A stretch of 64,000 bases of DNA from Xiphydria camelus. Taxonomy: Eukaryota; Arthropoda; Insecta; Hymenoptera; Xiphydriidae. The stretch lies in assembly GCA_963678675.1 (NCBI GenBank), contig OY783195.1, forward strand, positions 15,934,264 to 15,998,263. Direction: 5' to 3'. Within the stretch, counting starts at the first letter, position 1, and each line of letters opens with the position of its first letter. The notes under the pieces are model-generated. The model saw nothing but the letters and a program-made list of their open reading frames with translations, ran no database searches and was not told where the DNA came from. This document shows, one piece after another, positions 22,051 to 32,629 of this stretch. The position numbers were made by a program, and so were the translations under genes.

Positions 22051-23932
22051 TCAAAAGATCTGTGCAAGGGATTTCTCTTGCGTTTTTTTTCGTTTTTCCG
22101 CGCTTTCTCTCTGCAACATACAACAGAAATCTGCCATCATGTTTTCATCCCATCTACCCTGAAATCTTCGTTCTACATCTTTAAAATCTTGGTGGAAACG
22201 TTCTCCTTGTTCTTCACTGAAATTGCCAACGTTATCTAGAAATTCGTCCACATGACTGTCCATCATATGTAATTTTAAACTCATGTTACATTCCAATCTC
22301 CTGAAATTCTCAACCATGTCAGATATTATTTTGTTGTAGGCCGAGCTCTTATGATTGCCTAGAAAATTACTACATACTTTCTTGAAGCTGACCCACGCAT
22401 TCTTCTTAATAGAGCTCATTTGAGTTACGAAGTGATTGTCTCTAAACATTTTTCTGATCTGAGGTCCATCGAATACTCCCGCGCCTACTTCAGCATCAGA
22501 TAGACCTGGAAATTGATCTCGTAAGTATTTGTAAGAATCGCCTTCTCTATTCAAAGCTTTGACGAATTGATTCATGAGTCCTAACTTTATATGTAATGGA
22601 GGTATCAATAACTTCTTTGAATCTATCAACGGCTGCTGTAAGATATTGTCGGATCCTACAACGAAGGATGTTCTAGGTTCCCAAACTTTTTTCACGTAAT
22701 GATTTTGTTTATCTCTACTATCCCATTTACAAAGATAACACGGTTTTTTTGTATAGCCAGATTGCTGTCCCAGAATCATTGTGAGGATTTTAAAATCTCC
22801 GCAAACTTGCCATTTGTGGTCATCATATTTTATTGCTGCTAATAGAGTTTTCAAACATTCATACGATTCATTCATAACAGTCGAATGCGCAACTGGTATT
22901 GGTGCGTATACATTAGTATTGCGGAGTAAGACTGCTTTGAGACTACTTTACTAGAATCGATAAAAAGTCTCCATTGATCAGCACTATAAGTATCGGGCTT
23001 TAATTCGTCGATTAATCCTTTGACATTATTACAATAAACGAGAGACTTATTTGAATTACGAGAGAAAAAGCTCCTAAATTTTTTTTCTCTTGTCCTGTAA
23101 AACGTTACCTTCGTTTTCTTCTTCAGCAGATTTCTCTTTTTCAACGTAGAAGCACAGTACTCGGCAACATCTTTCGGCAATCCCATGTTACGAATGAAAT
23201 CGTTCAGTTCTTCCTGTGAGAACAATTGAGGCTTTTTATTCTTACAATCCGTTGGAACGTATTCATGAGAATCATCTTCAGTTTCACTTTCTTCATCATT
23301 CGTTTGGCATCTTCGCTGCCACTTTCATTTCCGCTCATATATCTCTCATCGTCATTATCAGTTTCATTTTCACTCGTGTAACTTTCATCTTCGCTATCAG
23401 TTCCATTCATATAGCTCTTATCTCTATTATTATCATTGTACTGTTCATCCTCATTCACACAATCTCTACGCTGATTTATATTTTCTCTTTCAACGTTTGC
23501 TTTAATCTCGTCTATTTCCATTCCATCTGCACTAAAATTCCGTTTGTTTGTATTGTCCTCGTTGGAAATAACAGGTAGTATGACACTCGTAACGTTAGCA
23601 TACTTTATATGTGATTTATTTTTCATATTGTACCCAGTTAGATATGTTTTGCAGAAATAACAATCTTTTCTAGATTGCGCTTTGGTCCAATGTATTGGTA
23701 TAAGAAAATTGAGATATTTCTTGTCTCGAGATTTATCATAACGATGAAACATTGTGTTACAAGAAGCACAAATGATATGTGGTACCCAATCATTACCTTC
23801 ATCTATCATGTTCAAATCAAAACAATCCTTATACATATTCCTTATACGCTCTGAAATACGTTTGCGATTCTTTGATGCTTCATACTTACCACAAACATAG
23901 CAAAATGAATCTGGATAATTATTGCATATGCA
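22051..23932 (-). pseudogene. Transposase of CACAGG/TTA element, copy 2
   Basis: Better preserved than copy 1. An exon begins at 23932 after a TTTTTTCAG splice acceptor with a cysteine-rich start (CICNNYPDSFCYVCGKYE), then CASCNTMFHRYDKSR and CYFC, an acidic Asp/Glu/Ser linker (about 23300-23500), ELNDFIRNMG, YRTREKKFRSF, CGDFKILTMILGQQSGY, CYLCKWDSR, PPLHIKLGLMNQFVKALN, EEQGERFHQDFKDVERRF, and a C-terminus ADFCCMLQRES that runs into the left TIR. Frameshifts near 23215-23300 and 22900-22950 split it into three frames. The paired cysteines suggest zinc binding, and GERFHQD may contain the catalytic Glu. Assignment to a DDE transposase of the CMC type is inference. Confidence 0.78.
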
Positions 23933-24217
23933 CTGAAAAAAATCTTTAGTTTTAACAGCAATACATTTCTGGCTGAGACTTTCTAGCCATTCCCCCCTAA
24001 AAATATTGTTATTACAGTAATTCTATTAGTTGTGTTTGAGATACAGCATTGCTATGTTAGCAGTCCAAGTATTGCTAACAGAGTATGTTTGATGCAGCAA
24101 TATGGCATCTCATTACTTAATATACTAGAAAGGTTATCCTAATCAGATCGATGTATTCTTACACCAACTGTAAACTTATGTGTAGTGTGACTGAATGGTA
24201 TGGCTGGGTGGACTATA

Positions 24218-24553
24218 CTGAATGTCTCGCGCAGGACCACACAGTTGCAGGGACCTCTTCGGCAGGGCTTGGTCGGTATTCGAGCAACTTTTACCGGTAG
24301 AAGTCGAGTCGGTAATTAGAGTTGGTGTCAATTCAGGAGATCGAAGCGTCTAACCTCGAAATCGTGGATTTGTGAATTATGGTGAGTAATTGCCATTATT
24401 CACAAATTCACGATTTCGAGATTAGACGCTTCGATCTCCCGAATTGACATCAACTCTAAATACCGACTCGACTTCTACCGGTAAAAGTGGCTCGAATACC
24501 GACCAAGCCCGGCCGAAGAGGTCCCTGCAACTGTGCGGTTCTGCCCGAGACAT
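24218..24553. repeat. Foldback with about 165-bp arms
   Basis: Begins ATGTCTCGCGCAGGACC and ends with the complement GGTTCTGCCCGAGACAT. The arms include GCTTGGTCGGTATTCGAG and the related CTCGAATACCGACCAAGC, and the loop is only about 10 bp near 24390. The central block (CACAAATTCACGATTTCGAG, then CCCGAATTGACATCAACTC) recurs in the foldback at 55717-55988, so this is a dispersed hairpin family. Confidence 0.85.
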
Positions 24554-24683
24554 GTGGTATACCGGTAGATGTCGAGTAGGTACCCCGATAGCAAATTAAA
24601 TATTTATTTAAATGTTTTTGCCGTAATATCTTAGTGTTGCATTGTATAAAAAGGCCGGTTTTAGCTAAGACCGCTTGAAGAGT

Positions 24684-24890
24684 CGGTGGCGCAATTGGTA
24701 GAATGCGAAAGCATTCCCAGTCTCGAAGTATCTCATCTAAAGAACGCAGGTTCAAATCCCGGTGTGGGCCCCGCGACATTGCACCTTCTCGTCGCGGGAT
24801 CACCCGAGCCCCACACACCTCCGGGTTTTAGCCAAACCTGGGAATGGTGCGTAAATGTATTTCCCCTTCTATAAAAAAAGAAATATTCGA
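24684..24890 (+). mobile_element. tRNA-derived SINE
   Basis: The head looks like a tRNA: TGGCGCAATTGGTAGAATGC resembles an A box and GGTTCAAATCCCGG a B box, at tRNA-like spacing. A non-tRNA body follows (CGCGACATTGCACC and CCCACACACCTCCGGG), then an A-rich tail. The acceptor stem is not complementary enough and no CCA-compatible end follows, so I do not call it a functional tRNA gene. Transcription would use the internal Pol III promoter. Confidence 0.65.
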
Positions 24891-24987
24891 ATCCCGGTAG
24901 GGTTTGAAAAAAAAACCGACACTAGTGCGCGGGTTGGCAGGCGGCAGCATAGGCGTGCGCGCCCCCTTTTTGCAAAATCCTACTTGT

Positions 24988-25185
24988 AATTTAGCAATAC
25001 GGTATAGCTGACACAGCTATACTGCTTGTCTAAATGAACCAAAATTCCTGCGCAATTTAGCAATACGGTATAGCTGACACAGCTATACTGCTTGTCTAGA
25101 TGAACCAAAATTTCCGTGCAATTTAGCGATACGGTACAGCTTACGTAGGCATACTGCACGTCTGAATCAATCAGAATAAATAACT
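24988..25185. repeat. 66-bp tandem repeat, three copies, each with a hairpin
   Basis: The unit start TTTAGCAAT recurs at 24990, 25056 and 25122 (third copy diverged). Each of the first two units contains GTATAGCTGACACAGCTATAC split as two 9-bp inverted arms around ACA. Non-coding. Confidence 0.8.
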
Positions 25186-25189
25186 GGCT

Positions 25190-25869
25190 CAACAGTACAG
25201 CGCAGCTTGACACAAACATCACGATATTGTTACTTTAAACATATTAGCTTAGCCATACTCATCCGGCTGTCTTAAGAAAACTTCTGGCTGTGGCCACGGT
25301 GGCTAGAAATTCTGGTTGGTTCAGCCAGAATTATTGCTCAATTCCCTGAAAATTTTTTTCAGTGTGTGATCCGAACTTGTAGTGATAGACTCTACAGTAG
25401 CCAAGTTTTCCACAAATGCAGAGCTGCGGTCGCTTGATGACGACGATTCCGGGCACGCTTGCTTACCCAGACCAACCGCCGATACTGGGGTTCCTTGTGA
25501 GAACCCCTGTATCGTAACACATTTCCGTGTGTGTCTACCATGACGGCTTGGACGCCTTCATCCAGGGATTTTGCCGGAAAAATAAACAATAAAAAAAACC
25601 GTTGCCCGCCGTCACCGCGTGGAGGTACCCTGGGTGCAGGCACACCACACATATTCGCTGTATCAAATTTACAACGATGAGCTCCAATTGACTTGAATTG
25701 AGAGATCACGTGACTGGATTTCAAAATTTATTACTGACCGCTCCGGCACGGCCTCTCTTACTACAGACCTGAGCCGGCGCGATCAAAGCTCCGCTATCCA
25801 CTCCACGCGCGACCCGGCGCCCTATGAGTGGAAACACGTCGAGCGGCACTCCCATGGAGGGGGTCAGCT
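25190..25869. other. Unassigned segment within CACAGG copy 2
   Basis: No recognised protein. A GC-rich part (25390-25860) differs in composition from both neighbours and may be an insertion or the 5' non-coding region of the transposase. The 110-codon minus-strand frame at 25392-25724 has no family features. Confidence 0.35.
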
Positions 25870-26582
25870 TGGACTTTAGATTAGAACATTTTTGCTAGAT
25901 TTGACCTTGAAATGACCTTGGGGGTTATGTTATCAACAAAATTGAATACATATCTAGACGTAAAATTTCCCGTTCTTTCAGAATCTACAGTCAAAAATTC
26001 ATTTTTGGCAGAATAAATACATTTGACCTTGAAATTACCTTGAATTTGACCTTGTCGGATCAAACGGACAACGGATTTGGATTCAGCGACCTCAAAAATA
26101 TATAGGAATAATAATTTGAATCGATTTGACTATTTTTCCAGGATTTGACCTTGAAATGACCTTGAACGTGACGTGATAGAGACAAACGGACACCGGATTC
26201 AGATTCAGCAACCTCAAAAACATAAAGATATACTGGTCTGGTTCCGGGAACAGGAGCTTTTTTTTGTGTGCCTGTGTTATTAATAGTTTGATATGACCAA
26301 AATACAGCAGCTAAAACCAACAACGGTTGTTAGAAACTTTAACCCAATTGTAGATTCACCAGGATTTATTTTAAAAATTTGTGAATACAATAAACGTACA
26401 AATTATTTCAAAAACTTCTCTGCTTCATCACCTTTCGAATAAGGTATAAAGTTTTAAGAAATTTCCTGTTACTTCCAGGAATAATAAAAAATTAGTAGGT
26501 GCAGACACAACTTAGTTCTCATAAAAAATTGGGAAAATAAATAAAAGTCCATATATTTATTTTACATTTTATTTGATCCAGT

Positions 26583-27641
26583 TTATAAGACATGTTCGAA
26601 GTGACTACCTCTACTTATACAAATACGAGCCCGTTTCCTTATTTCTGTTCTAGTAATCCTGTTGGAAAAATTATTTCGTAGAATTATTGCTGCTTCTTGT
26701 ATTTTATGTATTAATTGTTCCCGAGTTGTAATTTTGGTGGCATACATGATTTCTTTCATGTATCCCCACACATAAAAATCCAGAGGGGTAAGGTCGAGGC
26801 TCCTAGCAGGCCATGGCCCTCCTCTCCCAATCCACCTGTTAGGGAACCATTGCTCTAATAATTCTCTTATTGGCCGATAATAATGCGCAGGACATCCATA
26901 GTGCTGGAATATCATCCTACGTCTGCTTGCTAGAGGTACATCCTCTAACAAAAGGGCCAAATGATTATTTTAAAAATAAGCATAAGCTGCCCCGTTCAAG
27001 TTATCGGGTAGAAAATGCGGCTCGATTAAATTATTTCCAATAACTCCCATCCACCCATTGACACTAAATTTCCTTTGGAAACTAGTTTGGTGTGGCAACC
27101 GTGGATTTTCTTCCGTCCAATGATGCAGATTGTGAAAATTCATGATACCTTCTCTGCTGAATTTAGATTCGTCCATCCACAAAATTCTAGTTAAAAAATT
27201 TGCATCCTCGGCATCGATATTTAATAGGAATCGACAAAATTGTACTCTTCGTGCAGGATCGGCCTTCTCTAGTCCTTGGACTGGTGTGTAATGGTACGGA
27301 TGTAAACCGTTTCTCTGAATCACTGACCAAACCTTCCACTACGATACATGAAGATCAGCGGCTATTTGCCGACTGCTTGTTGTTGGATCTTCATCGAATC
27401 TTCGTAAAATTTCTTCCTCCATATCAGGATTATAGCCATGACCTCCAACTCTATGCACAACTCTTTGAACATTGCCAGTTTTAGAGAGGCGTTGAAAAGT
27501 TGTACCAAATACACTGGCATGGGGAACACGCCTATTTGAAAAGCGACGTACATATTCCCGCTGGGATTCGGCTGCATTTCCGTTACAGAAACCGTAAATA
27601 AACAAAATATCAGCATACTCAGCATTGGTAAACGTCGCCAT
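26583..27641 (-). pseudogene. mariner-like transposase with N-terminal DUF4817-type region
   Basis: One minus-strand frame spans the whole protein, about 352 codons, from MATFTNAEYAD (ATG at 27641) to the stop at 26583. In order: FIYGFCNGNAAESQREY and RRFSNRRVPHASVF, then SSRQIAADLHVS (helix-turn-helix), LHPYHYTPVQGLEK, ILWMDESKFSREG (first catalytic Asp), FQHYGCPAHYYRP and ARSLDLTPLDFYVWGYMKE (third Asp). Only two stops interrupt it (about 27337 and 26968). The second catalytic position, normally Asp in QxDGxPxH, is Tyr here, so even without the stops the enzyme would be inactive. It would have acted in the nucleus on TA targets. TIRs were not confidently located. Confidence 0.85.
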
Positions 27642-27743
27642 CTTCTTAAATGGACGGACGAAACAATCACCAACTCGAAACAAAACTAAAATAACACACG
27701 TACAATCGTTGACGATGACAAACAGGCACTGCTAGTACATTAA

Positions 27744-28140
27744 CCTTTAGAGCCCGGAGAAATTTCAGTTAAAAACGACTTCTTTTTAAACGTAAAATTT
27801 ATAAATAAAATCAATAAATTTTCTATTTGGAGGCTCCGACCTAACTGCTGGTCGATACAGGTATATCGACCACCCCGGACGCAGGGCAAAATTGACTTTG
27901 GATCTAATGGAAAAAATTTGGCAGGAAGGATTATTATCGCTCAAAACTTGTTACTCGGGGGTTTTTTGGGTGGCTCATTACGATGCTGATATCTAAATCT
28001 TTCTATTCTCAAATCCAAGATGGCGAATGCAATATGGCGGATGATGAATTCCAGACATTTTTAGAATTTGAAGATTATGGTCCGAAACTTGTTACTCGGC
28101 GGTTTTTTGGGTCGCTCATTACGATGCTGATATCCAAATG
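27744..28140. repeat. TTAA-ended repeat fragment (same family as 55342-57003)
   Basis: TTAA (27740-27743) followed by CCTTTAGAGCCCGGAGAAATT, aligned with TTAA plus CCTTTTAGCGGCGGGGAAATT at 55338. Both then share AAATTTATAAATAAAA, GACTGCTGGTCGATA-type and TTGGCAGGAAGGATTAT blocks and repeats ending in GGCGGATGATGAATTCCAGA. The copy stops at about 28140, where a mariner remnant begins. Confidence 0.65.
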
Positions 28141-28660
28141 CTTCCACCACGTCGTTATCGTCGAAACGTTAGCCTCCAAGCGCTTCTTTGAGGGGTCCAA
28201 AAAGATGGAAGTCATAGGGACAAGTCGAGACTATATGCCGGATGTTCCAGTATTTCCCAGCCTAAAATGCATCCAATTTTTGCCTTGTGGCATTGGCCGC
28301 ATGAGGCCTGGCGTTGTCATACAAAAGAATAACACTTCTGACTGATTGTTTCTTCCTTTTCCTTCGAAATGACAATTTCGCGGCATCCAGTAATTCACAA
28401 TAATATTACGCATTAATCGAGCATCAATCGTGGAGAAAGCCATGAGATTTCGGACCGCCTCAATGTTGGCTTCGGTCACACTCGTCATTGGGCAGCGAGC
28501 GTGGCTCTCGTTGTCGATCTTTTCACGCCCTCCAGAAAATTCTTTGTGCCATGCACACATAGATTCTTGACAGGGTGTTGTCCCCGAACTGTGCCTGTAA
28601 TCACCGTAAAATTTCGGTTGGATTCACCCCCTCCTTGGCCAAAACTTGATTATAATCCGT
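28141..28660 (-). pseudogene. Internally deleted Mos1-type mariner transposase
   Basis: Minus strand. The N-terminal part is VEQRIIIKFLAKEGVNPTE, then CAWHKEFSGGREKI and MTSVTEANIEAVR (28430-28660). After a deletion it passes directly to a catalytic-region segment LLYDNARPHAANATRQKL (near 28330-28280) and DFHLFGPLKEALGG (near 28200). The first catalytic Asp block and much of the linker are missing, and frame changes occur near 28310 and 28225. The D of YDNARPH is the second catalytic Asp of classical mariners. It belongs to a different mariner branch from the DUF4817-type gene next to it. Confidence 0.75.
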
Positions 28661-29069
28661 TGCTCCACGGAGACATGCACTTCTGTCTCGCTCGTGGTTT
28701 CTTTTCTTACTAAAGGGACTCGAGCGAATTGCGGTCGGTTCTCCCCTCTCCCTAACAGTACAGGCCATCCGCCATTAACTTCTTCAAGGTCACCGACCTC
28801 TCCGTAATTAAAAAAAAATCAGTCCCGTTTATGATATATTTAACCCTTTGCGCCATGGTGGCACTCTGAGTGCCACCTTTTTTATAACCATTTTCTGAGT
28901 AATTTTCACCGAATTTTCGAACTTTTTTTGGTGTTTCGGCATTAGTTATAGTCCGAATATATTCAAGAATAAGAATTGATGTGCAATAATTTGAAATCAT
29001 GCATGATTTTGTTAATGCGGATAAACAAACCTTGACAAATTGCAATTTTTCTAGAGAAAATTGGCGCCA

Positions 29070-29315
29070 AAGTCGCCACCGTGAGGTTTTTGGGGTCGCT
29101 GATTACGAATCCATGGTCAGATTTTCAAAATTCAAAATGGCGGATCCAATTTGGCGGATCAAAATTCAGAAAACGGTGCAAATATCGTGAAAATATATAT
29201 CTGGCAGTTTTTGTTATCGCTGATTACGAATACATGGTCAGATTTTCAAAATTCAAAATGGCAGATCCAAAAGGCGGATCAAAATTCGGAAAACGGTGCA
29301 AATATAGAGTCAAGC
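29070..29315 (+). repeat. Subterminal repeats, left side (two units)
   Basis: Two units of about 125 bp, each with CGCTGATTACGAAT, ATGGTCAGATTTTCAAAATT, CAAAATGGCGGATCC and GAAAACGGTGCAAATAT. The same unit occurs in direct and inverted orientation at 31862-32520, making a subterminal repeat system for the TTAA element. Confidence 0.75.
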
Positions 29316-29974
29316 CATGTCAAGTCGGACTCGAAATTTCCACTAAATCGCGGATTTCGAAAATAATAACTCTATTACGAAGGGAGTATGGCACTTACGT
29401 TACCGTATTAATATTTCGTGAAAATTCCGTTATTTGTTAATGTTATTAACAATCAAACTTTGAAGCGCGATTAAAATGAAAAATCGTTTTCTCTTAAACT
29501 ACTTTAGACAATTACTTAAAATTTTGCACACTGATAAAGCAATGTTTACACTATCGAATAAATATTTGCTTGAGGTGAAATTGTTTTAAAAAATGAATTT
29601 TGCATTAATTTTTTTAAAACAATTGCAATTTTTCATGCGTTCTTCACGCTATAAAAAAATGGAACTTACATAAATTCATGCGGCAAACGTTGGCCTTTTA
29701 TAATCTGCAAAGAGAACTTTGTACTTTTTCTCCATTCCGGAGATACGAAATTGTTTGTTACGCGGTGCGCTCGTAGATCGCGCGGCGCGCTCCGCTACTG
29801 GCGTCCGCGGCATCTTGATGGCCGCGCAAACTTGAGCAAAAACCGTTTGAACTTGCATGAACATGATTTTCCGAGTTTGGCAAACATACACAGTTTTCTT
29901 GTCAGTTTGCTGATGGTGCTCGTGCGGTATACTTGCGTAAAAACTATTCGGTGTTTCAATATCATTAAGTGAAA

Positions 29975-30182
29975 ATGGTTCGACCGAAGGAATGTTGTAA
30001 TCCTTTGAAAAAGAAAGGTCATAATTGTGTTCGTCATAAGTTGTTCCTCGCGCGTTACCGCCAAGTGGAATAAAAAATTCGAAGAATACATTGATCGATA
30101 TATTTGTCAGATATGTCGTAAAGACATGTATAATGATGTTAAAATTGCTTCAAATGTAGAAAATGAAGACCCAAGCACGAAG
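29975..30182 (+). pseudogene. Zinc-binding-like exon, left arm copy
   Basis: ATG at 29975 starts MVRPKECCNPLKKKGHN, then VRHKL. After a frame change near 30060 it continues as TAKWNKKFEEYIDRYICQIC, then RKDMYNDVK, and ends at a stop at about 30182. The Cys-Cys...His plus CxxC arrangement resembles the N-terminal zinc-binding exon found in several insect transposon proteins with an RP-ECCNPL start. The rest of the protein is absent. The mirror copy on the other arm (30990-31190) shares the frame break, so the damage predates or was copied with the inversion. Confidence 0.5.
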
Positions 30183-30197
30183 TGAGTTTACTAATTA

Positions 30198-30786
30198 CAC
30201 AGGTTTACAAAGAAAAAAGTCCGGACTACTTGACCATGGTATTCCGAGGTATTTTTGCGTCCTGAATCCGATCCCGAGGTCATCTGAGCCCCATCACGTC
30301 AGAAAAATGAGATTTCAAGGTCATTTAGAGGTTAAAATGACCATTTTTGGAACTGGATCCGGGACAATTTCTCAAGCGACCTGTTGAGTTGGAGGGTAGC
30401 TGTTTAGGTCTTGAATACCTTCCAAACATTGGAATGGAGTCCTAAATCTCGACCGGGACTATCACAGAACCACCCCAGTGGATAAAATATTGCCATGATC
30501 GTTGTATCTCGCGGATTACGATCTCCCTGTCAAGGCATCCAATTCCGGCGATCCGTTCACTGTGACAGTGGACCCAGCACTGACCGTAATGGCCTTAGAA
30601 CCTTGGAGTCATGCTCTGGGTGCTGCTCAGGGCAGTTCCATTTCCTTATTTATTTATTTCGAAATCTCGTTTTTCTGACGTGATGGGGCTCAGATGACCT
30701 CGGGATCGGATTCAGGACGCAAAAATACCTCGGAATACCATGGTCCGGTCAAATAGTCCGGACTTTTTTTTTGTTGTAAACCTGTG
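30198..30786. mobile_element. MITE of the CACAGG/TTA family
   Basis: Ends CACAGGTTTACAAAGAAAAA and TTGTTGTAAACCTGTG, with TTA at 30195-30197 and 30787-30789. Arms are about 110 bp and nearly identical. The subterminal order (CTGAATCCGATCCCGAGGTC, CCCATCACGTCAG, TTTCAAGGTCATTT) parallels that of the large CACAGG elements at 8034 and 21378, so this is a non-autonomous relative. Non-coding. Confidence 0.8.
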
Positions 30787-30807
30787 TTATTTTTATATTT
30801 TATTGTA

Positions 30808-30960
30808 TAATTAATTGCTATACTGTAACACCTTCTTTAATAGTGAACCACGAATAAACTTCCAAGTAATTATAACTGTTCACTGTTCAAATCCAATATT
30901 TACATTCAGTTAAAAATTCAATTCGTTCCCTGGAAGGTATTACAGTATAGCAATTAATTA
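30808..30960. mobile_element. Short MITE in the palindrome spacer
   Basis: Inverted ends AATTAATTGCTATACTGTAA and TTACAGTATAGCAATTAATT enclose about 110 bp of non-coding DNA. Confidence 0.7.
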
Positions 30961-30989
30961 TCGGTATTAACTATCTTGGGTCTTGGGTG

Positions 30990-31190
30990 CTTGGGTCTTC
31001 ATTTTCTACATTTGAAACAATTTTAACATCATTATACATGTCCTTACGACATATTTGACAAATATATCGATCAATGTATTCTTCGAATTTTTTATTCCAC
31101 TTGGCAGTAACGCGCGAGGAACAACTTATGACGAACACAATTATGACCTTTCCTTTTCAAAGGATTACAACATTCCTTCGGTCGAAAGAT
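30990..31190 (-). pseudogene. Zinc-binding-like exon, right arm copy
   Basis: Mirror of the left-arm exon: FRPKECCNPLKRKGHN, then KWNKKFEEYIDRYICQIC and RKDMYNDVK on the minus strand. The start ATGGTT of the left copy reads ATCTTT here, so the initiation codon is lost. The same frame break is present. Confidence 0.5.
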
Positions 31191-31861
31191 TTTCACTAAA
31201 TGATATTGAAACACCGAATAGTTTTTAAGCAAGTATACCGCACGAGCACCATCAGCAAACTGACAAGAAAACTGTCTATGTTTGCCAAACTCGGAAAATC
31301 ATGTTCATGCAAGTTCAAACGGTTTTTGCTCAAGTTTGCGCGGCCATCAAGTTGCCGCGGACGCCAGTAGCGGAGCGCGCCGCGCGATCTACGAGCGCAC
31401 CGCGTAACAAACAATTTCGTAACTCCGGAATGGAGAAAAAGTACAAAGTTCTCTTTGCAGATTATAAAAGGCCAACGTTTGCCGCATGAATTGATGTAAG
31501 TTTCATTTTTTTATAGCGTGAAGACCGCAAGAAAAATTGCAATTGTTTTAAAAAAATTAATGCAAAATACATTTTTTAAAACAATTTCACCTCAAGCAAA
31601 TATTTATTCGATAGTGTAAACATTGCTTTATCAGTGTGCAAAATTTCAAGTAATTATCTAAAGTAGTTTAAGAGAAAACGATTTTTCATTTTAATTGCGC
31701 TTCAAAGTTTGATTGTTAATAACATTAACAAATAACAGAATTTTCACGAAATATTAATACGGTAACGTAAGTGCCATATTCCCTTCGCAATAGAGTTATT
31801 ATTTCCGAAATCCGCGATTTAGTGGAAATTTCGAGTCCGACTTGACATGGCTTGACTCTAT

Positions 31862-32520
31862 AATGAAAATGTATATCTTGGGGTTCTTGGGATCGCTGAT
31901 TACGAACCCGAGGTCAGATTTTTACAATTAAAAATGGCGAATCCAATATGGCGGATCAAAATTTGGAAAAAGGTGCAAATATCATGAAAACGTATGTCTG
32001 GGGGTTTTTGGGATCGCTGATTATGAATCCATGGTCAGATTTAAAATATCCAAAATGGTGAATCCAATATGGCGGATATAAATTCAGAAAAATCTTTGCA
32101 GTACGAAAGTATATTGTAGCCGAACGTCGTGGATCGTGGTATCACTTGCAATGTTTCCTAATTTTTACGTTCATCGGGCCACTTTTTGCATTTTTGTCCG
32201 CCATATTGGATCCGCCATTTTGAATTTTGAAAACCTGCCTATGGATTCGTAATCAGCGACCCCAAAACCCCCCGGATATACATTTTTATGATATGCGCAC
32301 CGTTTTTTAAATTTAGATCCGCCATATTGGATCCACCATCTTAAATTTTAGAAATTTGACGATAGAATCGTAATGAGCGATCTCAAAGCCACCTAACTGC
32401 CAATTTTCACGTTCATCACGAAACTTTTTGCATTTTCGTCCGCCATATTGGATCCGCCATTTTGAATTTCGGAATTCTGAGCTCAGATTCGTTATCAGCG
32501 ACCGCAAAAACCTCCGAGTG
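31862..32520. repeat. Subterminal repeats, right side, direct and inverted units
   Basis: Two forward units (from about 31862) and about three inverted units (about 32190-32515), each with GATCGCTGATTACGAA-type, ATGGCGGAT-type and GTGCAAATAT/CTTTTTGCAT-type blocks. The orientation switches near 32100-32190. They relate to the two units at 29070-29315. Confidence 0.7.
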
Positions 32521-32629
32521 ATGAATTTCAAGCCGATTGAACCGAAGAAAAAATGCGTGACACAAAGGGTTAATACACCCTCGTACGTTATAAGTTATAG
32601 CTGGTTTTCCGTAAAGTGTCTGCGTTTTG

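Larger units (their letters stand above)
21378..26276 (-). mobile_element. CACAGG/TTA DNA transposon, copy 2
   Basis: Left end CACAGGCACACAAAAAAA at 21378 and right end TTTTGTGTGCCTGTG at 26276, with TTA on both sides (21375-21377 and 26277-26279). The left arm is about 700 bp. The right arm (25870-26276) is shortened: compared with copy 1, a segment between two GACCTTGAAATGA repeats is missing. The transposase lies on the minus strand. About 1.9 kb between its 5' exons and the right arm holds a foldback, a SINE and 66-bp repeats. The TTA match is only 3 bp, so pairing of the two ends rests mainly on their orientation. Confidence 0.7.
29331..31860. repeat. Large palindrome, arms about 850 bp
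   Basis: The left arm (about 29331-30180) and right arm (about 30988-31860) are reverse complements with few differences, for example GCGGCAAACGTTGGCCTTTT at 29681 and its complement near 31465. The centre (30183-30987) holds two small inserted elements (30198-30786 and 30808-30960). Without these the spacer would be very short, so the original was a nearly perfect hairpin of about 1.7 kb. Confidence 0.85.
28844..32569. mobile_element. piggyBac-like TTAA element with palindromic core
   Basis: Flanked by TTAA at 28840-28843 and 32570-32573. Ends are CCCTTTGCGCCATGG and, reading inward from the right, CCCTTTGTGTCACG. Just inside the left end is the near-palindrome GGTGGCACTC/GAGTGCCACC. Subterminal repeats follow on both sides, then a large inverted repeat (29331-31860). 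No piggyBac transposase is encoded. Two inverted copies of a zinc-binding-like exon lie in the arms. TSD and termini support piggyBac-type mobilization; the size and palindrome are unusual. Confidence 0.65.

Noticed and set aside
24684..24760. Functional tRNA gene
   Set aside because: A and B boxes are present, but the acceptor stem does not pair and a SINE body with an A-rich tail follows.
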